A DNA stretch of 64,000 bases from Salinibacter sp. 10B (GCF_002954405.1 NZ_MQWC01000004.1:2685909-2749908); one strand, 5' to 3'. Shown: positions 34,337-43,259, counted from the first letter of the stretch. Made by a program: numbers and translations. Notes: generated from the sequence alone by a model not told the origin.

Positions 34337-37300
34337 TCAGGGGGCCGTAGGCGCGACAATCTGAAGGGGGGCGTCGTTCTTGGCAAACACGAAGACGCGG
34401 CCGTTCTGGGCCGTCTGGAGGACCGCGATGTCGCGGACCTGGTCGCGCACCAGGAGTCCGCTTTCCCGAGAGGGCACGGCCGTGAAATGGCCGTCTTCCT
34501 CTCTGCGCAGGACGGTGCCGTAGCTGCCGGCCATGCGGCCGAGACGGGGCGGCATGCCATGGAAATTCCCCGCCATCAGGAGGTCGGTCGTACCGGTGCC
34601 GGTCACGTCGTCGGCGGCGAGGCCGAACATTGGGGCAAACTGGGCGCGCTGCGGCAAGGGCCGCATATCGAACGCACCGTTGCCCTGATTCTCAACAATA
34701 ACACTGTTGAAAGTATGCGCCGTCTGGACGGTCGCTCGGCTCCGTTGGTCGGCGCTCAAAAGGTCATTGATCGTCGCATCGGCGTACGCCTCGTGGGAAG
34801 GGAAGCGCCGGCGGACGAAGCCCATTTCTCGAACGAGCGGGCCCCGCAGGGAGACCGGCACTTCTTCGCCGTCGACGTAGTGGGTGAGGAGCGTGCCGGA
34901 GTGCCCGTTTCGGTTAAAGTCGCCCACGTACATCGACACCGGAGTGTCGGGGGCCGCGGACAGCCGCATATTCTGACCGAAGTTGCCGACGACGAGATCG
35001 GTGCGTCCATCGCCGGTTACGTCCTCGGCCAGCAGGCGCGTCCACCAGCCCCGGCTGTTCTCAAGCCCGGCCGTGTCCATGCGTTCGAGGCGCTCGCCCG
35101 TGTTCTGAAAGATCGTAATGGGCATCCAGTCGCCCACGACGACGAGTTCGGCGCGTGCATCGCCGGTGACGTCCGCCCAGGCCGCGTCGGTCACCATGCC
35201 GATCTCGCGAAGGCCGGGCGCCACCTCGTCGGTGACCTCGGTAAAGTGCCCCGTTCCGTCATTTTCGAAAACGTAGCTCTTGGGCGTTCGGCCGTACGCC
35301 CACGGGACGACCCGCCCCCCGACAAAGAGGTCCTGATCGCCGTCTCCGTCAAAGTCAATGGCCTCAACGGTCGCGCCACTTTGGCGGAGACGGGGCAGCC
35401 GCCGCGGGGCGCGCTCGAACGAACCGGTGCCGTCGTTGATGTACAGGCGGTCCTGCAGGGCCGGGGCGGTGTCGGAGAACTCGTAGCCGCCGCTGACGAC
35501 GTAGAGGTCGAGGTGCCCGTTCCCCGTTGCGTCAAAGAAGAGGGCCTCGATGTCCTCCGAGGTCGCGTCTTTGGAAAAGACGTCCTCGTTGGTGGAGACG
35601 AAGCGCCCGTCGCTCTTTTGGATGTAGAGGGTTCCTGCGGTTCCCTTCGCCCCGCCGACGTACAGGTCGTCGAGCCCATCGCTGTTCACGTCGCCCACGG
35701 CCAGGCGCGGACCCTGCGTTGAGAGCTTGCGCGGCAGCAGGGGTTCGCGCTGGAAGTCCGAAAAGTCGTTCTCTTGGTGGGTATGGTTTAGTCCCACCTC
35801 CTCGGTAACGTCTTCAAATGAGTAGGAATCGTCGGCCGGCTTCTCCGGACGGGGGGGTGGGGAGGCCGTAGAATCGGGAGTAGCGTCGGCGTAGCGGGCG
35901 ACGAGCTGCTGGTCGGTCGCTACGTTTGTTCTTGTTTCGACGCGCCCGTCCGGCCAGGCAACGGTCACCGTATCCACCGTATCGGCCCGGCCGGCGCCGA
36001 TCGTGAGCCGCGTCCCACTGGCCGACTGAAACCCCCGCATCGGGTACTGCTCCCGATAGTAGGTCTCGTCGTCGTGCGTGACGGTGACTCGGGCGCCGAT
36101 GCCGAATGGTTTTCGGGGAGGGCCCTCCAGCCGAACCTGGAGGTACCGGTTCTCTGTTATCGTCGTGGCCTCGTTGCGGTACACGAAGCTGCCGTGGCCG
36201 AGGTTGTTGACCACCAGGTCGAGGTCGCCGTCGTTGTCGAGGTCGCCGTAGGCGGCCCCGTTGGAAAAGCTGGGCGTGTCGAGCCCCCACGTTGCCGCGG
36301 CATTCTCGAACTGCAGGCTATCCTCGTTGCGGAAGGCATAGTTGGAGAGGCGCTCCGACGGGATGTCCTCGATCAGATTCAGAAACTCGGCCCGGCCCCG
36401 CTCCTTCATGCGCTGGGCGGTTTCGCGGGTGGTGAGCTCAGCGATAAAGTCCTGATCGGTCACGTCCTTGTAGACGCCGTTGGACACGAAGAGGTCGGTG
36501 TGCCCGTCGAGGTTAAAGTCGGCGGCCAGTGCTCCCCAGCTCCAGTCTGTTGCGTGCACGCCCGCGAGCGGGGCAATGTCGCTGAACGTGCCGTTGCCGT
36601 TGTTGAGCTGGAAGGTGTTGCGCTGCAGCTGATGATGATACCCGCTCGCTACCTTCGTCCGGTACGTCGACCACGGCTCGAACGTCATGGTCGTCTTGAG
36701 CCGGTCGTTTCGATCAGGCAGCATGTCGGTCACAAAGATCTCCGGCCACCCGTCGTTGGTGAAGTCGGCAATGTCGGCGCCCATCGACGAGAGGCTAGTC
36801 GTGGGCATCTGCTGCGATAAGACCTCTCGGAACGTGCCGTCTTTGTTGTTGAGGTAGAGGTAGTCCCGCTCAAAGAAGTCGTTGGACACGTAGAGGTCGG
36901 GCCAGCCGTCGCGGTTGACGTCGCCGACGCTCACGCCGAGGCCGAACGCAATTTCGCTTTCGTAGAGGCCCGCCCGCTCCGTCACGTCTGTAAACGTCCC
37001 GTCGCCATCGTTGCGGAACAGTTTGTCCCCACCCAGCGAGTCGCGCTGCCCCCGTCGGTTCTTCCGCATGTCGAACTCGCTGATGGGGGTGAACGCGTTG
37101 TTCAGAAGGTAAAGGTCAAGGTCCCCGTCCTTGTCGTAGTCGAAGAAGGTTGCGTGCGTCGAGTAGCCCGGATGGTCGAGCCCGTATTCGGCTGCGCGTT
37201 CCTCGAATTGGGGAACGCCGTTCTCGTTGTTGCCCTGGTTGATAAAGAGCTCGTTCCGGCGGTCATCGTTGGGCATTTCGCCAGAGTTGCAGACGTAGAT

Positions 37301-37735
37301 GTCGAGCCGGTCATCGCCGTTGACGTCGGCGACGGCGACGCCAGTGGACCACGCCCGTGTGCCTCCAACGCCTGCAGCGTCCGTCACGTCGTCGAACCAC
37401 CAGTCCCCCCGGTTCAGGTAGAGCCGGTTGTCCTCCTGATTGGAGGTGAAGTAGAGGTCCTGTCGTCCGTTGCCGTTGAGGTCCCCAATGGCCACGCCCC
37501 CGCCGTTGTGGTAGTTGCGGTAGGTGAAGACGTTGGTGTCTTCGGTGTAGGTGAGCGTATTCGTGAAGTCGACGTTCGTGTAGGCCGTTGGGAGCTCGGT
37601 AAACAGCGTTTCCCCGGCCTCCACGGTCGGACGATTGTCTTTTGAGCGCGACGAGTCCTCGCTGCTACAGCCCGAGGAGAGGAGGGCCATGACAGTTACG
37701 AAACAGAGAAGAGCACGATGGACGAACGGATGCAT
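34337..37735 (-). CDS. Large VCBS/FG-GAP and ASPIC/UnbV lipoprotein (paralogue 2)
   Basis: An 1132-residue lipoprotein (signal VTVMALLSSGC) with the same architecture as the gene at 30813-34184: first propeller opening with NGGGVAIGDLNGNGRQDLYF, ASPIC/UnbV domain (IGARVTVTHDDETYYREQYP ... GFQSASGTRLTIGAG ... VAWPDGRVET), second propeller (LAVGDVNSDGLDDLYVGGAK) and a shared C-terminal region (NDLLSADQRSRATVQTAHTF). Distal from SusCD and first in the probable operon of three lipoproteins. The upstream gap (37736-38403) is repeat-rich and must contain the promoter. Function not known beyond surface binding. Confidence 0.9.
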   Translation of the reverse strand: MHPFVHRALLCFVTVMALLSSGCSSEDSSRSKDNRPTVEAGETLFTELPTAYTNVDFTNTLTYTEDTNVFTYRNYHNGGGVAIGDLNGNGRQDLYFTSNQEDNRLYLNRGDWWFDDVTDAAGVGGTRAWSTGVAVADVNGDDRLDIYVCNSGEMPNDDRRNELFINQGNNENGVPQFEERAAEYGLDHPGYSTHATFFDYDKDGDLDLYLLNNAFTPISEFDMRKNRRGQRDSLGGDKLFRNDGDGTFTDVTERAGLYESEIAFGLGVSVGDVNRDGWPDLYVSNDFFERDYLYLNNKDGTFREVLSQQMPTTSLSSMGADIADFTNDGWPEIFVTDMLPDRNDRLKTTMTFEPWSTYRTKVASGYHHQLQRNTFQLNNGNGTFSDIAPLAGVHATDWSWGALAADFNLDGHTDLFVSNGVYKDVTDQDFIAELTTRETAQRMKERGRAEFLNLIEDIPSERLSNYAFRNEDSLQFENAAATWGLDTPSFSNGAAYGDLDNDGDLDLVVNNLGHGSFVYRNEATTITENRYLQVRLEGPPRKPFGIGARVTVTHDDETYYREQYPMRGFQSASGTRLTIGAGRADTVDTVTVAWPDGRVETRTNVATDQQLVARYADATPDSTASPPPRPEKPADDSYSFEDVTEEVGLNHTHQENDFSDFQREPLLPRKLSTQGPRLAVGDVNSDGLDDLYVGGAKGTAGTLYIQKSDGRFVSTNEDVFSKDATSEDIEALFFDATGNGHLDLYVVSGGYEFSDTAPALQDRLYINDGTGSFERAPRRLPRLRQSGATVEAIDFDGDGDQDLFVGGRVVPWAYGRTPKSYVFENDGTGHFTEVTDEVAPGLREIGMVTDAAWADVTGDARAELVVVGDWMPITIFQNTGERLERMDTAGLENSRGWWTRLLAEDVTGDGRTDLVVGNFGQNMRLSAAPDTPVSMYVGDFNRNGHSGTLLTHYVDGEEVPVSLRGPLVREMGFVRRRFPSHEAYADATINDLLSADQRSRATVQTAHTFNSVIVENQGNGAFDMRPLPQRAQFAPMFGLAADDVTGTGTTDLLMAGNFHGMPPRLGRMAGSYGTVLRREEDGHFTAVPSRESGLLVRDQVRDIAVLQTAQNGRVFVFAKNDAPLQIVAPTAP

Positions 37736-37930
37736 CGAAGCGGCAGAACGAAGACTCAGAAATCATGAGACAGGGGGTTCCTCACGGTCCGGAACGAGGG
37801 GGCGAAGGCCTCGAGGTCGTCCTTAAGGGACGGCAGACGGTACAGCAGAGACGGGGGAAAACGTTCCCATTCGGCCAAAAGGGTACAGAACCGCTCTCAT
37901 CTGCCGGGCGAAGGATCTCCCCCGTGGAGC

Positions 37931-38020
37931 GCACTCTAAAAGTACTTCTTCCCTGGAGATCCCAGATCTCCTTCGGTCAGGGCGCAGTCTAAAACCACTT
38001 CCTCCCTTCGGTCAGGGCGC
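37931..38020. repeat. Degenerate tandem repeat of about 53 and 37 bp
   Basis: Both units start GCA(C/G)TCTAAAA, contain ACTTC(C/T)TCCCT and end in the identical 15-mer CTTCGGTCAGGGCGC (37971-37985 and 38006-38020). Unit 1 has an extra segment carrying the GGAGATC-CCA-GATCTCC hairpin. Confidence 0.6.
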
Positions 38021-38283
38021 CGTTGGGGTGTGCCTTTGCGAGGTTAACCGCAGGAGCGACACACCCCGGCACTGGATTTACCGTTTTCTGCAAAGGTCAA
38101 TATTCTCTGTGTAGCGTCGTTGGACTCCAACGACGCTACAATGGGGACATCTCCCTCGTCCGGCGGATAATTTTGCAATCCTACAGTTCAACGGCGCTAC
38201 GAAGAGAATGAAGACTTTTTCAGGGGGGGCGGTAGCGCGGGAGGTCGGGCCTTCGATTATTCTCGCAAAGGCAAAACCCAACG
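38021..38283. repeat. Inverted pair of about 100-bp repeat elements with central palindrome
   Basis: The outer ends, 38021-38042 and 38262-38283, are inverted copies matching at 20 of 22 positions (CGTTGGG...TGCCTTTGCGAG). Inner parts are also related (ATTCTC...GTAGCG(T/C)CGTTG). Inside lies a palindrome with 15-nt arms and a 1-nt centre at 38110-38140 (TGTAGCGTCGTTGGA / TCCAACGACGCTACA). MITE-like in form; no target duplication was identified. Confidence 0.6.
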
Positions 38284-38403
38284 ACGCTTCGGGTGGGTCT
38301 TCCGACCATCAATCTGCCCGAGTACCGCTGGATTGTCGCGAGCGGTCGGAGTAGGGCAGCCGGTTAGGCCTTCGTAATCAAAGGGCGCGGTTCCATTTCC
38401 CAT

Positions 38404-40119
38404 TTACAGGTTTCCCTTCTTCATCTCCTTCGTGGCATAGTCCACGGCACGGGCGGTGAGAGCCATGTAGGTAAGAGAGGGATTTTGGCAGGCAGCGGAG
38501 GTCATGCAGGCCCCGTCGGTGACGAACAGATTCTCCACGTCGTGCGCCTGGTTCCACTTGTTGAGGACCGATGTGTCTGGGTCGCGGCCCATGCGCGCAC
38601 CGCCCATTTCATGGATGCCCTCGCCCGGCCAGTAGCGCGACTCATACGTGCTCACGTCCTCCCCACCCGCCGCCTTGAGCATCTCGGCGGCCTGCTGCTT
38701 CGCATCCTCGCGCATCGCTTCCTCGTTCTCCCCCATCGAGACGTGAAAGCGAAGGACCGGCATGTCCCACTCATCGGTCTCGTCGTCGTCGAGCTCGACG
38801 TAGTTGTCCTCGCGCGGCAGCATCTCACAGAACGCCGTGAGGGCCATGCGCCACTGCCCCGGATCGCGAAGATTCTCCTTCAGGCTTTCGCCAATTCCTT
38901 TCTCCCCGATCGCGCGGCTCCAGCCTTCCCGGTACGCGCTGCCCTGATAGCCGTAGCCGCGGAGGAAGTCGACCTTACTCTCCTGCCCCGGCATGTTGCG
39001 GAAGCGCGGGATGTAGATGCCGTTCGGGCGCTGGCCGTAGTAGTACGTGTCCTCAAACCCCGGGAAGGTGCCCGAGGCGCCGATCTTGAAGTGGTGGTCC
39101 ATGATGTAGTGCCCGAGCGTGCCGCTGGAGTTGGCCAGTCCGTTCGGGTAGCGGGAGGAGGTCGAGTTCAGCAGGATCTTGGTACTGCCGAGCGCGGAGG
39201 CGCAGAGAAAGACGACGCGGCCCTTAACCTCGCGCATCTCCTTCGTATTGCGGTCCACCACGCGCACCCCGGTGGCCTTGCCGGTGTCCGGGTCGTGGAT
39301 GACGCTGTGGACGATGCTGTCGCACTGTAGGGTGAGGTTGCCGGTGGCGCGGGCGGCCGGCAGGGTGGAGCTGAGGCTGGAGAAGTAGGCGCCCACGGTG
39401 CAGCCGCGCGAGCACGGGCCGCAGTAGTGGCAGGCCTGCCGGCCCTTGTGTTGCTGGGTGAGCACCGCCGCTCGCCCGATCGTCATGTCGCGGTTCGGGA
39501 ACGCGCCCTCGATTCCCTTCTCCACGTGCTGTTCCACCGCATTCATCTCCATCGGCGGCAGAAACTCGCTGTCCGGCAGCTGGGGCAGGTCTTCCTCCAT
39601 CCCACTGATGCCCACGTGCTTTTCGACGTACGAGTACCACGGCGCGATGTCCTCGTACCCGATGGGCCAGCCCTCCGTCACGCCGTCGCGCTCGTTGGCG
39701 CGGAAGTCCATCTCGCTCCAGCGGTACGACTGTCGGCCCCACGTAATCGACCGTCCGCCCAGGTGGTAGCCCCGCACCCACAGAAACGGCTCATCGTCGT
39801 CGAAGGCGTACGGGTGCTCGCTGTCCTTCACGAAGAAGTGCTTGTTGTAGGCGTTGACGGGCCCAGCCATTGACTGCAGGGGATAGTGCTCTTCCATCTC
39901 CTGCTTGTTGCCTTGCCCGTGGAAGTCCATCTCCCAGGAGGGCTTGTGCTCCGTGATGTAGTCTTCGCCGTGCGTTACGTTGCGCCCGCGTTCAAGCACC
40001 AGCGTGTCGAGCCCCTTCTCGGTGAACTCCTTCGCGGCCCACCCACCGGTAATGCCGGACCCGACGACAATCGCGTCGTATTCCTTTTGCTGCGGGGCGA
40101 TGTGAACATCTTTATTCAT
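38404..40119 (-). CDS. GMC-family FAD oxidoreductase (probable glycoside 3-dehydrogenase catalytic subunit)
   Basis: 571 residues from the ATG at 40119. The N-terminal FAD-binding loop is VGSGITGGW (about 19-27). A Cys cluster C-x2-C-x2-C-x3-C at residues 230, 233, 236 and 240 recalls the Fe-S-binding cysteines of bacterial FAD-dependent glucose dehydrogenases. The C-terminal catalytic region has WPGEGIHEMGGARMG and ACQNPSLTYMALTARA, giving the expected His and Asn. No signal peptide: the Tat-exported subunit-3 protein encoded at 44332-44934 would carry it across the membrane. Together they would oxidise sugars or glycosides (C3 oxidation is known for this subclass) and pass electrons on. First described by context with DUF1080 and isomerase genes. 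Confidence 0.88.
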   Translation of the reverse strand: MNKDVHIAPQQKEYDAIVVGSGITGGWAAKEFTEKGLDTLVLERGRNVTHGEDYITEHKPSWEMDFHGQGNKQEMEEHYPLQSMAGPVNAYNKHFFVKDSEHPYAFDDDEPFLWVRGYHLGGRSITWGRQSYRWSEMDFRANERDGVTEGWPIGYEDIAPWYSYVEKHVGISGMEEDLPQLPDSEFLPPMEMNAVEQHVEKGIEGAFPNRDMTIGRAAVLTQQHKGRQACHYCGPCSRGCTVGAYFSSLSSTLPAARATGNLTLQCDSIVHSVIHDPDTGKATGVRVVDRNTKEMREVKGRVVFLCASALGSTKILLNSTSSRYPNGLANSSGTLGHYIMDHHFKIGASGTFPGFEDTYYYGQRPNGIYIPRFRNMPGQESKVDFLRGYGYQGSAYREGWSRAIGEKGIGESLKENLRDPGQWRMALTAFCEMLPREDNYVELDDDETDEWDMPVLRFHVSMGENEEAMREDAKQQAAEMLKAAGGEDVSTYESRYWPGEGIHEMGGARMGRDPDTSVLNKWNQAHDVENLFVTDGACMTSAACQNPSLTYMALTARAVDYATKEMKKGNL

Positions 40120-40226
40120 GGTTGTAAGCGGTACCAATCAGGGGAAAGAGGCAAGGGGGGACGGCAGGGCGTTCCGGACGTGGACGGGGGCGTGATTATG
40201 GATGCGGGACGGCGTTGCGGCAGCCC

Positions 40227-40254
40227 TTCACGCATCACGTTTTCACGCATCACG
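40227..40254. repeat. Extragenic 13-mer TTCACGCATCACG, two tandem copies
   Basis: Copies at 40227-40239 and 40242-40254, period 15, in the gap before the GMC gene and directly beside the stop codon of the isomerase gene. A further identical copy is at 34279-34291. Confidence 0.6.
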
Positions 40255-40255
40255 C

Positions 40256-41260
40256 CTACTCTTCCGAAAACGCATCTTCGAAGCCGGCGTCGGCCGGCGG
40301 AAAGTCGACAGCGTGGACGTACTCGTAGGCTTCCTCGGCGCCGTGCTCACGGTTCATGCCGCTGTCCTCCCACTCAATGGAGAGAGGACCCGTGTAGTCC
40401 ATGCGGTTGAGGCGGCGGATGATGCCTTCGAAGTCGATCTTGCCGCGGCCGATGGAGCGGAAGTCCCAGTAGCGGTCCTCATGGCCAAAGGGCAGGTGCC
40501 CGCCGAAGACGCCCGCTTCCTGGCGGCGGTCGGCCCACCAGACGTCCTTCATGTGGACATGGTCGATGCGGTCGGCAAATTTCTCCAGGAAGGCGAGGTA
40601 ATCCACGCCCTGGTAGCCAAAGTGACTGGGGTCATAGTTGAAGCCGAAGGCTTCGTGGCCGTCGAGTGCGTCTAGGGCCCGCTCCGATGTGCTGAGGTCG
40701 AACGCGATTTCGGTGGGATGCACCTCCAGTGCGTACTGCACCCCCTCGTCGGCGAAGACGTCGAGGATCGGCGTCCACTGGTCGGCGAACGTCTCGTAGC
40801 CCTCGTCGATCATCTCCTGCGGGGTGGGGGGGAAGGCGTAGAGCAGGTGCCAGACGGGCGAGCCGGTAAAGCCGGTCACCACGTCGATGCCGAGGGCGCT
40901 GGCCGCCGCGGCGGTGCGCTTCAGTTCTTCGATGGCGCGCTGCGTGACGCCGTCCGGGTCGCCGTCGCCCCACACGCGGTCGGGCAGCACTTCTTCGTGC
41001 CGCTCGTCGATGCGGTCGCTCACGGCCTGGCCCACGAGGTGTTGGCTGATGGCCCACACCTCCAGGTCGTGCTGGGCCAGCTGGTCGCGCTTTTTGCGAA
41101 TGTAGCCGTCCTCGTTTACGGCCCGTTCGACGTTGAAGTGGTCGCCGGCGCAGGCCAGTTCGAGGCCGTCGTAGCCCCAGCCGGAGGCCTTCTCGGCGAG
41201 GGTGTCGAGCGGCATGTCGGCCCACTGGCCGGTGAAGAGGGTGATGGGTCGGTAGGACAT
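40256..41260 (-). CDS. Sugar phosphate isomerase/epimerase-type TIM-barrel protein (cytosolic)
   Basis: 334 residues from the ATG at 41260, which starts [14 protein letters not shown]-endonuclease-2/xylose-isomerase-like barrel with metal-ligand regions [26 protein letters not shown] and [10 protein letters not shown] and a final LSIEWEDSG. This subgroup isomerises or epimerises sugars, and homologues act on 3-keto or inositol-type sugars. There is no signal peptide, unlike the related barrel at 43403-44272, so the two may act on either side of the membrane. It precedes the GMC gene (136 bp gap) on the same strand. Confidence 0.88.
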   Translation of the reverse strand: MSYRPITLFTGQWADMPLDTLAEKASGWGYDGLELACAGDHFNVERAVNEDGYIRKKRDQLAQHDLEVWAISQHLVGQAVSDRIDERHEEVLPDRVWGDGDPDGVTQRAIEELKRTAAAASALGIDVVTGFTGSPVWHLLYAFPPTPQEMIDEGYETFADQWTPILDVFADEGVQYALEVHPTEIAFDLSTSERALDALDGHEAFGFNYDPSHFGYQGVDYLAFLEKFADRIDHVHMKDVWWADRRQEAGVFGGHLPFGHEDRYWDFRSIGRGKIDFEGIIRRLNRMDYTGPLSIEWEDSGMNREHGAEEAYEYVHAVDFPPADAGFEDAFSEE

Positions 41261-41331
41261 TGGCGAGTTTGGATTTTCGAGTTTCGAATGTGGAGTGACG
41301 GTGGGCAAGGGCAGAGGATTGAAAGGCGCTG

Positions 41332-41712
41332 TCAGACGTCCGACGCTCCTTCGAGGTATGATGTCTGAACGAAGGTGGCTGCTCGCTCAATCACGTTTTG
41401 CACAGTGTCATCTGTGAGGTCGGCTCCCGAGTAGTCCGCCTTCTGCCGAAGATCGAAGATCCGCCGAAGGTTACGTCCCATTTTTGGGGGAAACGTTCCG
41501 GTCTTGACGAATTGCTTCCCGAACTGCGTCTGCAAGCCTTTGTGCGTATTGGGCGTCATCTCATATTTCAGAAGTGCCGCTTCGGCTCCGTGGGCCATCG
41601 CGTAGTACGCTCGCGAAACCGCATCATCAAAGAAGCCTCCTTCATGCAAATAGCGTGAAGCATCCAGTCGTTTATGTGCTCGCCGCAGGAGATCGCGCTG
41701 GGCGTTCGTCAT
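41332..41712 (-). CDS. HEPN-domain protein (toxin-like partner of MNT-HEPN pair)
   Basis: A 126-residue all-helical protein of the UPF0332/HEPN type. The R-x6-H motif of HEPN RNases is present as SRAYYAMAH (Arg34, His41), and RQKADY occurs later (about residue 90), as is usual for this family. In HepT/MntA systems the HEPN protein is an RNase toxin silenced by AMPylation by its partner. Its start codon overlaps the stop of the upstream nucleotidyltransferase gene by 4 bp, so they are translationally coupled. The pair is inserted within the sugar-oxidation gene cluster. Confidence 0.85.
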   Translation of the reverse strand: MTNAQRDLLRRAHKRLDASRYLHEGGFFDDAVSRAYYAMAHGAEAALLKYEMTPNTHKGLQTQFGKQFVKTGTFPPKMGRNLRRIFDLRQKADYSGADLTDDTVQNVIERAATFVQTSYLEGASDV

Positions 41713-42050
41713 ACCTTCACCCCCTCTCGATGAACGTTCATGAGAAGAGGGGTGTTGTGGTTCTCAAACTCGGACCGGGAAATTGGGAAAAGGGTGATCA
41801 TTTCCTCCGTTTCCAGTTCCAGATCGTAGACGGGCTCCGACATCCGCTGGAGCTCTTCCCAGGCATCCACCTCCCCTTCCAGCACCACCATCACGTCCAC
41901 GTCGGACGCCTCCGTGGCCTCGTTACGGGCATGGGAGCCGTACAGCACGACGGCGTGCAACCGGTCGCCATACACGCGGTCGAGGCGAGCCCGAAGCTCT
42001 CGAAGGAGCGGACGGATGGTGGAGGGGATGGGGGCTGTCGAGGGAGGCAT
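41709..42050 (-). CDS. MNT-type nucleotidyltransferase (antitoxin-like partner)
   Basis: A 113-residue minimal nucleotidyltransferase with the signature G38-S39 ... D50-V51-D52 (VVLYGSHARNEATEASDVDV). MNT proteins AMPylate a conserved tyrosine of their HEPN partner; here the likely target is the tyrosine of the SRAYYAM block. It is encoded first and overlaps the HEPN gene, the order of MntA-HepT-like modules. It ends the 33-bp gap after the Gfo/Idh/MocA gene, so it might be read through from that operon. Confidence 0.88.
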   Translation of the reverse strand: MPPSTAPIPSTIRPLLRELRARLDRVYGDRLHAVVLYGSHARNEATEASDVDVMVVLEGEVDAWEELQRMSEPVYDLELETEEMITLFPISRSEFENHNTPLLMNVHREGVKV

Positions 42051-42083
42051 CAGAGCACTGGATTCACGAGTGTAGTAGGGAAG

Positions 42084-43259
42084 TCAGATGCCGGGTGGGG
42101 AGTAGGAAGCGTCGACCCAGGCTTCTTTCTCACTGCTGTCGAGGGCGGTGTGGATGAAGTGCACGCCGATGGCGCCGTCCTGCACCGTCGGGTAGTCCTG
42201 TGCCCAGGACTCGGGCTCCTCTCCGGCCTCGTGTGCGGCAATGGCGTGGGCCGCGCTGCGGTAGATGTTGGCGAAGGCCTCGATGAAGCCCTCAGGGTGG
42301 CCCTGTGGCGTGCGAATGAACGGCTGCACCGAGTCGGCGAGGGAGGCGCGCCCGTGGCTGTACACCTGCTGCGGCTTGTCGCCGTTGATGTCGGTGAGGA
42401 GCGTGAGGCGGTGCGGGTCCTCCTGCTGCCAGTCGAGCCCGGCCTCGGTGCCGTAGACGCGGAGGCGAAGGTTATTTTCTTCGCCGGCGGAAATCTGTGA
42501 GAAGTGAATGAGGCCGCGCACCCCGCCTTCGTAGCGGGCCAGGATGCTGGCGTCGTCGTCGATGCCGCGCCCCTCGACGACCGTGCCCACGTCCGCACAC
42601 ATGCGCTCCAGCGAGAGGCCGGTCACGTACCGGGCAAGCTGCTCGGCGTGCGTGCCGATGTCGCCCAGCGCGCCCGCCCCCGCCTTGTCCGGGTCGGTGC
42701 GCCAGGATGCCTGTTTGTTGCCCTTCTCCTCTAGCCGGCGGTTCAGCCAGCCCTGCGGGTACTCCACGACGATCTTCCGGAGGTCGCCGAGGCGGCCCTG
42801 CTCCACGAGCGCGCGGGCTTGCTTCACCAGCGGATAGCCGGAGTAGTTGTGCGTGAGGGCAAAGACCACATCCTGCTCCTCCACGCGGCGGCAAAGGTCC
42901 TCCGCGTTGTCCAGTGTGGTCGTCATCGGCTTGTCGCAGATGACGTGGAAGCCCTCGTCGAGAAAGGTCTTCGCCACGTCGTAGTGCAGGAAGTTCGGCG
43001 TGACGATGGAGACGGCGTCGATGCCGTCGGGCCGCGCGGCTTCTTCCGCGGCCATCTCCTCGTAGGAGCCGTAGACCCGCTCCGGGTCGAGGTTCAGGTT
43101 GTCGCCCTGCTCCTTCGACTTTTCGGGGGAAGAGGAGAAGGCGCCGGCGACGAGGTCCATCTCGCCGTCGAGGGCGGCGGCGGAGCGGTGCACGGCGCCG
43201 ATGAATGCGCCGGGGCCGCCCCCGACCATGCCGTAGCGAATGTTGCGATCAAGTGCCAT
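42084..43259 (-). CDS. Gfo/Idh/MocA-family oxidoreductase
   Basis: A 391-residue NAD(P)-dependent dehydrogenase. Rossmann loop GMVGGGPGAFIGAVH at about 9-23, the SIVTPNFLHYDVA segment, the catalytic EKP-type motif as CDKPMTTT, and HNYSGYPLVKQA, followed by the C-terminal Gfo domain with the ALGDIGTHAEQLARYVTG motif. The family oxidises or reduces ring-hydroxyl groups of sugars and inositols, which fits interconversion of 3-keto sugars here. No signal peptide, so cytosolic. It lies between the two TIM-barrel genes of the cluster. Confidence 0.92.
   Translation of the reverse strand: MALDRNIRYGMVGGGPGAFIGAVHRSAAALDGEMDLVAGAFSSSPEKSKEQGDNLNLDPERVYGSYEEMAAEEAARPDGIDAVSIVTPNFLHYDVAKTFLDEGFHVICDKPMTTTLDNAEDLCRRVEEQDVVFALTHNYSGYPLVKQARALVEQGRLGDLRKIVVEYPQGWLNRRLEEKGNKQASWRTDPDKAGAGALGDIGTHAEQLARYVTGLSLERMCADVGTVVEGRGIDDDASILARYEGGVRGLIHFSQISAGEENNLRLRVYGTEAGLDWQQEDPHRLTLLTDINGDKPQQVYSHGRASLADSVQPFIRTPQGHPEGFIEAFANIYRSAAHAIAAHEAGEEPESWAQDYPTVQDGAIGVHFIHTALDSSEKEAWVDASYSPPGI

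Larger units (their letters stand above)
37736..38403. other. 668-bp repeat-rich non-coding region
   Basis: No convincing gene. It contains a direct repeat at 37931-38020, a hairpin GGAGATC-CCA-GATCTCC at 37955-37971, and a large inverted duplication at 38021-38283 with a 15-bp-arm palindrome inside. The layout suggests remnants of a small mobile or extragenic element. Confidence 0.5.
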
